From: CAZCSK01 sp964501265
GTDB taxonomy: Bacteria > Actinomycetota > CADDZG01 > JAHWKV01
NCBI GenBank assembly: GCA_964501265.1
Contig: CAZCSK010000062.1
Location: 1-10,109, forward strand
Length of the DNA stretch: 10,109 bases
Reading direction: 5' to 3'
The notes below the pieces were generated by a model. It was not told the DNA's origin, did not search any database, and saw only the letters and a program-made list of their open reading frames with translations. The stretch's first letter is position 1. Each line of letters starts with the position of its first letter. Position numbers and translations under genes: made by a program. Positions 5,440 through 10,109 of the stretch are shown here, in pieces.

Positions 5440-7936
5440 ATGACTCATTGGAAATACGTTGCTTGGGCGCTGGCGGCATTTGTTGCGGTATCGGCGTCAG
5501 CGGCGTCCAGACCCGACGACCCGGAACCTGCAAGCAGACACTCGCCGGGGCCGGGCAAAGTCCTTGTGATCGGCATTCCCGGAGTTACCTGGGAAGACAT
5601 CGAGAACTCCGGTTCGCGTGAGTTACTGGCCCTCGCCTCAAAGGGGGCCCGCGCTAACGTGTCAGTCCGCGTGACCAATCAACCGGCAGAGGGGTATGCC
5701 ACTTTAGGCGCCGGCCAGCGAGTCCAGACAGACCCGTCCGCGGGATGGGCCTTCGATGCACTCGAAAAGGTCGAGAACGGTTCCGCCGCCCAGATGTATC
5801 GGCGCCGGACCGATGAGATTCCTCGAGGCCTTGTAGTCATTCCCACGATCGATCGGTTGATCTACCGCAACTCCGGTCGCGCCTTCGACGCCACTCCCGG
5901 ACTGCTCGGTGAGGCGATAAGAAAATTAGGTGGCCGGACCGCGGTGATCGGCAACGCCGACCCCACGCTGGGGCCCCTTCCCGCCGTCCTGCCGAACACC
6001 GCACAGATGTTGTCGGACGAACCGCCCGAAACGCGCATTCACCGCGAAGCGGCCCTCATGGCGATGCGCCGCGATGGAACCGTGGCGATCGGGTCAGTCA
6101 GTCGCGACGTACTCGAGGCCGAACCGACCGCGCCTTACGGCGTCGCGACATCCGTCACCAAGGTGGTAGCGAAGTTCCGAACAGCATGGGCCCTGGCTGA
6201 ACTCGTCGTCGTGGAAACGGGAGACACCTCGCGGGCCGACGCTTATACTCTCGGCCTTCCTGAACAAGAGCGCATTCAGATGCGGGCGGCGGGGCTCAGG
6301 CGGGCCGGTCGTCTTGTCGCTGCTCTCGAAAGAGAAGTTGACCTTGAGTCGACTCTAGTCGTAGTCATCGCTCCGACGACTCCGGGTGGACCGCAATTGA
6401 GGGGCCAGTTGCGGCCGGTGATCCTGTCCGGTCCGGGAATTCCCCGCATGCTTCTTACGTCCACCTCAACGCGCAGACCTGGGCTCATATGGATGCCCGA
6501 CCTGACCGCTGAAATTGCGATATTTCTCGGCCTTGACGAGACAAGGTTCGGCGCGGGGCGGCCCGTGTCTTTTGCTGCGCCCACAAGCCCGACACTCGCC
6601 GAGGCCAACCGACGGGCGGTCGTACACGACCAATTGCGAACGCCGATCTCCGCAGTGATTATCGTGATGCAGCTCGTCATGTACATCGTCGCTCTGCTGC
6701 GGTTACGAAAGGGGCCGCTGCGGGGGTGGATGATCTTCCTACTTCTCGCCGCGCTTGCCTTTCCTCTCGGTTCTTTCATGTCGCGGGCCTGGATCTGGCG
6801 CGCGGGAACGTTTGTCGCCGCGGCCGGCGTCGTCGCAGCAACGTTACTGCTTGCGATGATTGCGTCGAGGGCAGGCCGACGCACGCCTCTAGGAGGAGCA
6901 AACCTTATCGTTGCTGCCACGCTTGTGTTCTTTGTTCTCGACATGATTGCCGGCGCGCCGATGCAGATAGATTCGATCTTCGGATACACCTCGGTTGCGG
7001 CCGGGAGGTTCTACGGACTCGGCAACCTCGGGTTCGCTCTGATGGCGGCTTCTGGCCTGCTGGCTGCCGGAGCAATAGCGGGGGGGGCCGGGGGGGTAGC
7101 AGCTGCCCAGACGTATGACTCAGGGGCGCCAGAAGCTGCGAACCCCCCGAATCAACCGGGGGCCGGGGGGGTAGCAGCTGCCCAGACGTATGACTCAGGG
7201 GCGCCAGAAGCTNNNNNNNNNNNNNNNNNNNNNNNNNNNNNNNNNNNNNNNNNNNNNNNNNNNNNNNNNNNNNNNNNNNNNNNNNNNNNNNNNNNNNNNN
7301 NNNNNNNNNNNNGCGAACCCCCCGAATCAACCGGGGGCCGGGGGGCGCGCCCGCTTCGCGGCACTTGTTGTGCTGGGGGTCACGATCGTTGCGGTCGGAC
7401 ATCCGCGGCTCGGGAACGATGTTGGCGGAACCTTGACTCTGATTCCTGCGGCGATCGTCTTTGCGACCAGCATTTTCGTCAAAGGCCGGTTCCCAAGGAA
7501 GGTGATTCCCGCCGCGGCCGCCGCCGCGCTAGGTACGGTTTTGATATTCGGCTTGATCGACCTGGCCAGACCTGTGGGACAGCGGTCACACCTGGGAGAC
7601 TTTCTCGCCAATTTGGCGGAAGACCCAATGAGTGCTTGGCTCATCGTAAAGCGCAAAATCGGTCTCGCGGCGGGAATCGCAACCGGAACTTACTGGGGCC
7701 TCGCTGTTCCGGGAGCGCTCATCGCGAGTTACCTGCTCTACCGAATGGCCGGATCAAGGATTCAATCTCTCGTAGAAAGCCGCGGCTTGGGTGCAGGACT
7801 TCGTGGACTTATCGTGGCGGGTATCGTCGGCTCTCTGGTCAACGATTCGGGTGTAGCTATTGCGGGAATGATGCTCGCGCTGGCGACTCCGTGGCTGATT
7901 CTTGCCGCCTCACGATTGCGGCCGCACGATACCTAA
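5440..7936 (+). CDS. Phosphatase-fold plus polytopic membrane protein (contains assembly gap)
   Basis: Large exported membrane protein of unknown function. Residues 1-22 form a signal peptide (ending SASAAS). Residues ~38-385 resemble an alkaline-phosphatase-superfamily domain (KVLVIGIPGVTWEDI, LLALASKGARANVSVR, GYATLGAGQRV, LVVVETGD, TLVVVIAPTTPGG). From ~405 onward I count about ten membrane helices, with motifs GRFYGLGN, HPRLGNDVGG and LVNDSGVAIAG that I recall from an uncharacterised actinobacterial/firmicute family. The 591 codons before the N block end on a codon boundary (GCT) and the sequence after it resumes at GCG on a boundary. Joining the two continues the 75-bp repeat and runs open for 207 codons to TAA 7934-7936. 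Reading straight through 100 N shifts frame and is wrong. Typical phosphatase metal ligands are not evident. No good ribosome-binding site precedes ATG 5440. It converges with the transpeptidase, with 9 bp between the stops. Confidence 0.75.
7083..7345 (+). repeat. In-frame 75-bp tandem repeat (25-aa unit), interrupted by gap
   Basis: Copy 1 is 7083-7157; copy 2 starts at 7158 and runs identically to the gap at 7212. The array resumes at 7313-7332 exactly where copy 2 would continue, then ends with GGGGGCCGGGGGG (7333-7345). Each unit encodes a 25-residue peptide containing GAGGVAAAQTYDSGAPEA and NPPNQP. Each unit also contains a long imperfect inverted repeat: GGGGGGTAGCAGCT against AGCTGCGAACCCCCC. 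It lies between two membrane helices, so the peptide forms a loop. The copy number is unknown, at least two. Confidence 0.9.
7213..7312. other. Assembly gap, 100 N
   Basis: Exactly 100 unknown bases, the usual placeholder for a gap of unknown size. It sits inside the 75-bp tandem repeat, so the missing sequence is most simply a whole number of further units (possibly zero). Confidence 0.98.
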
Positions 7937-7945
7937 ACGGTCGCC

Positions 7946-9166
7946 TCACTGCGGCTGCGGCGGAGGGGTCTGCGTGGGCGCAGGTTGGCTAGGCGCAGGT
8001 TGGCTCGGCGCAGGTTGGCCGGGCACCTGTGTTCCGTCGGACTCCGCGGTAGGCTCGGGAGTGGCTGGCGCCGCGCGACCCAAGGGCCGGAACGGCCCGG
8101 ACTGAACGATCAACACCGGCGTTCCGACGTCGACCAATCCGAACAGTTCTTCGACGTCCTTGATATGCATTCGAATGCATCCGTGCGATGCGTTGTAACC
8201 GATCGAATAACCGGCGTATGTTCCGTGGATGCGAATCCCGCCAACGCTCAGATCCAGCGCTCGCGTGCCCAAGGGGTTTCCAGGCCCCGGGCCGATGCGG
8301 GCAGGCAAGCTTGCGCCCCAGCCTCCCGGATACTTGGCGGGGTTCACCCAGGTCGGACGGAACCGCTTGTTGACGATCTTGAACTGACCTCTGGGTGTGG
8401 GGTAACGGGAGGTCCCTGTCGCAACACCGTAGACCTTGACAAGTTCTAAGCCGCGGTAGTGATACAGCTTGTTCTCGCCGGTTTTCACCACAATAACGTC
8501 CTTGAAGTCGGATGCGCTCGTAGCCGGACGGGTGACGTTTCCGGCGAGATCTATCGAAGCGCCGCCCGACATAACCGTTGTTCGCAGTTCCTGAAATGCC
8601 TTGGCGGCATCGAGTCTGAATCCGCTTTCTCCTCCGCTGATCTTAAGCTCGCCCGCGACCAGAGCCAGCGACGCGTCCGTAGGTGCGCGGTCGACCATGG
8701 ACGCAAGTTCTTCGATGTAGGCGCCTAGTCTTTTCTCATCGATAAAAGTTTCGACTCGTAGATCTGAAAGACCTTCGACCTGCGTCGTCCTATACCAGAT
8801 CCTGCGTGCCGGATTGAGGCCCCCGTGAAACCGGACGGCCTCGTCGAAAACCTTCAACGCATTGGTCGATGCCCCCAGTTGCGCGGGAGTAGTGCGAAAT
8901 GGCTGTCCTCCGGCCTCGACGAGCACCGGCCTGCTAAGCGGCTGGACGAACTCCTCGTGCAAGCGCCTGCGGGCTTCATCGAAATCAAGACCCGCAAGCG
9001 CGACTCCACCAATCGAAACCCCCGGGAGTACCACCTCACGGGTTCGCGAGTCGTAGTTCAACGCCGCCCCCGCGCCACCTACTCCTGCCAGCATGAAGCA
9101 CGCTGCTATACCTGCAATCCAGGGCAGCATCCGATATTGTCGATTCGGCAGAATGTTGTCAGTCAT
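7946..9166 (-). CDS. L,D-transpeptidase (YkuD family), membrane-anchored
   Basis: Forms 3-3 cross-links in peptidoglycan, or attaches proteins to it, outside the cytoplasmic membrane. The 406-aa product has a short cytoplasmic head, one membrane helix (~14-36), then a VanW/YoaR-like peptidoglycan-binding domain (~45-215: VLPGVSIGGVALAGLDFDEARRRL, SGGESGFRLDAAKAFQEL). The YkuD catalytic domain follows (~222-355: DVIVVKTGENKLYHYRG, YPTPRGQFKI). The active-site signature is complete: His314 in IRIHGTY and SHGC-IRM with nucleophile Cys330. The C-terminal tail (~366-406) is Pro/Ala/Gln-rich with repeated QPAPS units, likely disordered and wall-spanning. The ATG at 9166 has no clear Shine-Dalgarno. 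It is divergent from the metallopeptidase gene (80-bp spacer). Actinobacteria commonly use such enzymes. Confidence 0.93.
   Translation of the reverse strand: MTDNILPNRQYRMLPWIAGIAACFMLAGVGGAGAALNYDSRTREVVLPGVSIGGVALAGLDFDEARRRLHEEFVQPLSRPVLVEAGGQPFRTTPAQLGASTNALKVFDEAVRFHGGLNPARRIWYRTTQVEGLSDLRVETFIDEKRLGAYIEELASMVDRAPTDASLALVAGELKISGGESGFRLDAAKAFQELRTTVMSGGASIDLAGNVTRPATSASDFKDVIVVKTGENKLYHYRGLELVKVYGVATGTSRYPTPRGQFKIVNKRFRPTWVNPAKYPGGWGASLPARIGPGPGNPLGTRALDLSVGGIRIHGTYAGYSIGYNASHGCIRMHIKDVEELFGLVDVGTPVLIVQSGPFRPLGRAAPATPEPTAESDGTQVPGQPAPSQPAPSQPAPTQTPPPQPQ
7978..8022 (-). repeat. Three 15-bp tandem repeats in transpeptidase tail
   Basis: Plus-strand units GCGCAGGTTGGCTAG (7978-7992), GCGCAGGTTGGCTCG (7993-8007) and GCGCAGGTTGGCCGG (8008-8022) differ only in their last three bases. 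On the coding strand they give the five-residue QPAPS/T repeats of the proline-rich tail. Unit length is a multiple of three, so copy-number changes keep frame. Confidence 0.85.
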
Positions 9167-9246
9167 CGTCTTAAAGGTTGCTCAATTGTGAACCAAATTC
9201 GGTCCAATCGAAAGATCTCCCCAATATACGCTCTCGGCTCGCCTGA

Positions 9247-9618
9247 ATGCACCCTTTAACTCAACCCGACTTCGAGTCGCTAGTAACAGATGCCCTGGAC
9301 GGGCTTCCAGCCGCCCTGGCGGAGCGGATGTCCAATGTTGAAGTGACCATTGAGGATGTTCCGGGGGGCGAGGCAGGCGAATTCAGCGTCGACGGCGAAA
9401 ATCTGCTGGGCCTCTATCACGGCATTCCGCTGACCGATCGGTCTGAAGCGTATTCAGGGGTCCTGCCAGACCGGATCACTTTGTACAAGAACAATCTCGA
9501 ACGCAGGGCCACGACGAAAGACGAACTGCGAGAAGCAGTGCGCCGCACCGTCATCCACGAAGTCGCTCACCACTTTGGAATCGACGACGATCGGCTAGAA
9601 GAGCTGGGCTGGGACTAA
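9247..9618 (+). CDS. Small HExxH metallopeptidase family protein
   Basis: A 123-aa cytoplasmic protein of the minimal zincin type (the family once called DUF1025). The N-terminus (DFESLVTDALDGLPAALAERMSNVEVTIEDVP) is the family's usual opening. The middle has LLGLYHGIPLTDRS and PDRITLYKNNLE. The C-terminus carries the zinc site HEVAHHFGIDDDRLEELGW, with His104 and His108 as ligands and Glu105 as the catalytic residue. Length is normal and the protein is complete. Its substrate is unknown. In other Actinobacteria, as I recall, this gene commonly sits beside the DUF3499 gene; here they are 7 kb apart. ATG 9247 has no obvious Shine-Dalgarno. An AATATACG stretch about 20 bp upstream could be a -10 element, but no convincing -35 goes with it. 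Confidence 0.9.
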   Translation: MHPLTQPDFESLVTDALDGLPAALAERMSNVEVTIEDVPGGEAGEFSVDGENLLGLYHGIPLTDRSEAYSGVLPDRITLYKNNLERRATTKDELREAVRRTVIHEVAHHFGIDDDRLEELGWD

Positions 9619-9621
9619 TTC

Positions 9622-9649
9622 CCGCCGGAAGACGTTTTTCCGCCGGAAG
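9622..9649. repeat. Short direct repeat between convergent genes
   Basis: CCGCCGGAAG occurs at 9622-9631 and again at 9640-9649. CGGAA (9626-9630) can pair with TTCCG (9638-9642) over a short loop. It lies in the 37-bp gap between two convergent stops; any terminator function would be weak because no clean T-tract follows on either strand. Confidence 0.4.
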
Positions 9650-9655
9650 GCGACT

Positions 9656-10109
9656 TCATAGTCGAGCTGTCCGGCGCACCAGGCTCGGGTCGATCGAGGA
9701 GATGGTAGCGCAGCCCGACAACGCCATCGCGGTTACCAACTCATCGCGGAGCATTTCAAGAATCCGTTGCACACCATCGGCCCCACCGACTGCAAGACCC
9801 CAGACCGCAGGCCTACCGACAAGCACGGCTTTCGCTCCCAGCGCAATTGCTTTCAGTACATCGGTTCCGAAGCGGATTCCGCTGTCCATCAGGACTTCGC
9901 AGCGCCCGCCGACGACCTCGGCCACTCCAGGCAACGCGTCGATCGTGGCAGGGGCCCCATCGAGTTGACGTCCACCGTGATTTGAGACAACGATTCCGTC
10001 GACGCCTCTTTCAACCGCGCGCAAGGCGTCGTCTGGGCGAAGAATCCCCTTGATCAGGATCTTCAATGACGTGATCGAACGGAGCCACTCGATGTCGTTC
10101 CATTGCAAC
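9656..10109 (-). CDS. FMN-dependent alpha-hydroxy-acid dehydrogenase (C-terminal part)
   Basis: C-terminal ~151 residues of an FMN-binding TIM-barrel enzyme that oxidises 2-hydroxy acids such as lactate or glycolate to 2-keto acids. The open frame continues off the right edge; the TTG at 10108 is an internal Leu codon (LQWNDIEWLR), not a start. Visible signatures are KGILRPDDA, SNHGGRQLDGAPAT with the catalytic His44 and the substrate-binding Arg47 (numbering from the first codon, 10108-10106), DSGIRFGTDVLKAIALGA and VGRPAVWGLAVGG, the FMN-phosphate part. The family includes lactate dehydrogenase/oxidase, glycolate oxidase, mandelate dehydrogenase and mycofactocin-linked MftD. The visible part does not tell them apart, so no symbol is given. 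Confidence 0.92.
   Translation of the reverse strand, partial: LQWNDIEWLRSITSLKILIKGILRPDDALRAVERGVDGIVVSNHGGRQLDGAPATIDALPGVAEVVGGRCEVLMDSGIRFGTDVLKAIALGAKAVLVGRPAVWGLAVGGADGVQRILEMLRDELVTAMALSGCATISSIDPSLVRRTARL

Noticed and set aside
6276..6989. 237-aa minus-strand open frame
   Set aside because: It lies wholly antisense to the large membrane gene, has no recognisable motif and is typical of high-GC shadow frames.
7313..7992. Continuation of the 5440 frame through the N block to a stop at 7992
   Set aside because: That frame depends on the gap being exactly 100 bases and gives Arg/Gly-rich nonsense without membrane helices, while the other frame gives hydrophobic segments and conserved motifs ending at 7936.

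Overview
The window looks like a piece of a high-GC actinobacterial (Actinomycetota) chromosome, most likely from a draft or metagenomic assembly because it contains one block of exactly 100 N. The actinobacterial reading rests mainly on a DUF3499-type protein, a family I know essentially from Actinobacteria. It is supported by the high GC content, by the CysS sequence style and by the mix of housekeeping and small zinc-ribbon-like genes. I cannot assign a genus.

Layout, left to right. (1) 1-1317, plus strand: nearly complete cysteinyl-tRNA synthetase, truncated only at its N-terminus. (2) 1414-2138, minus strand: two small probable zinc-binding proteins, DUF3499 and DUF6788, convergent with cysS. 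A 17-bp motif recurs upstream of both. (3) 2139-2606: a 468-bp gene-free stretch containing a compact stem-loop plus intrinsic terminator on the minus strand, two 31-bp direct repeats with a degenerate inverted third copy, and two strong hairpins abutting the next start codon. (4) 2607-5318: a fumarylacetoacetate hydrolase, a translationally coupled membrane-anchored TIMP/NTR-like protein, and a convergent homogentisate 1,2-dioxygenase. (5) 5440-7936, plus strand: a large secreted or membrane protein with a phosphatase-like extracytoplasmic domain and about ten membrane helices, interrupted by an in-frame 75-bp tandem repeat that contains the assembly gap. (6) 7946-9166, minus strand: a membrane-anchored L,D-transpeptidase with a proline-rich tail. 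(7) 9247-9618, plus strand: a small HExxH metallopeptidase. (8) 9656-10109, minus strand: the C-terminal third of an FMN-dependent alpha-hydroxy-acid dehydrogenase.

The clearest functional theme is tyrosine/phenylalanine catabolism. HmgA opens the homogentisate ring and FAH makes the last cut to fumarate and acetoacetate; the intervening isomerase is not in this window. The two enzymes are convergent, not in one operon. The L,D-transpeptidase and the large phosphatase-like membrane protein act outside the cytoplasmic membrane, with the transpeptidase in cell-wall cross-linking.

No defence system, CRISPR array, complete insertion sequence or prophage is visible. The parts most worth a second look are the repeat-driven gap inside the large membrane gene, the structured intergenic stretch at 2287-2610, and a coordinated loss of a cysteine pair in the TIMP-like protein.
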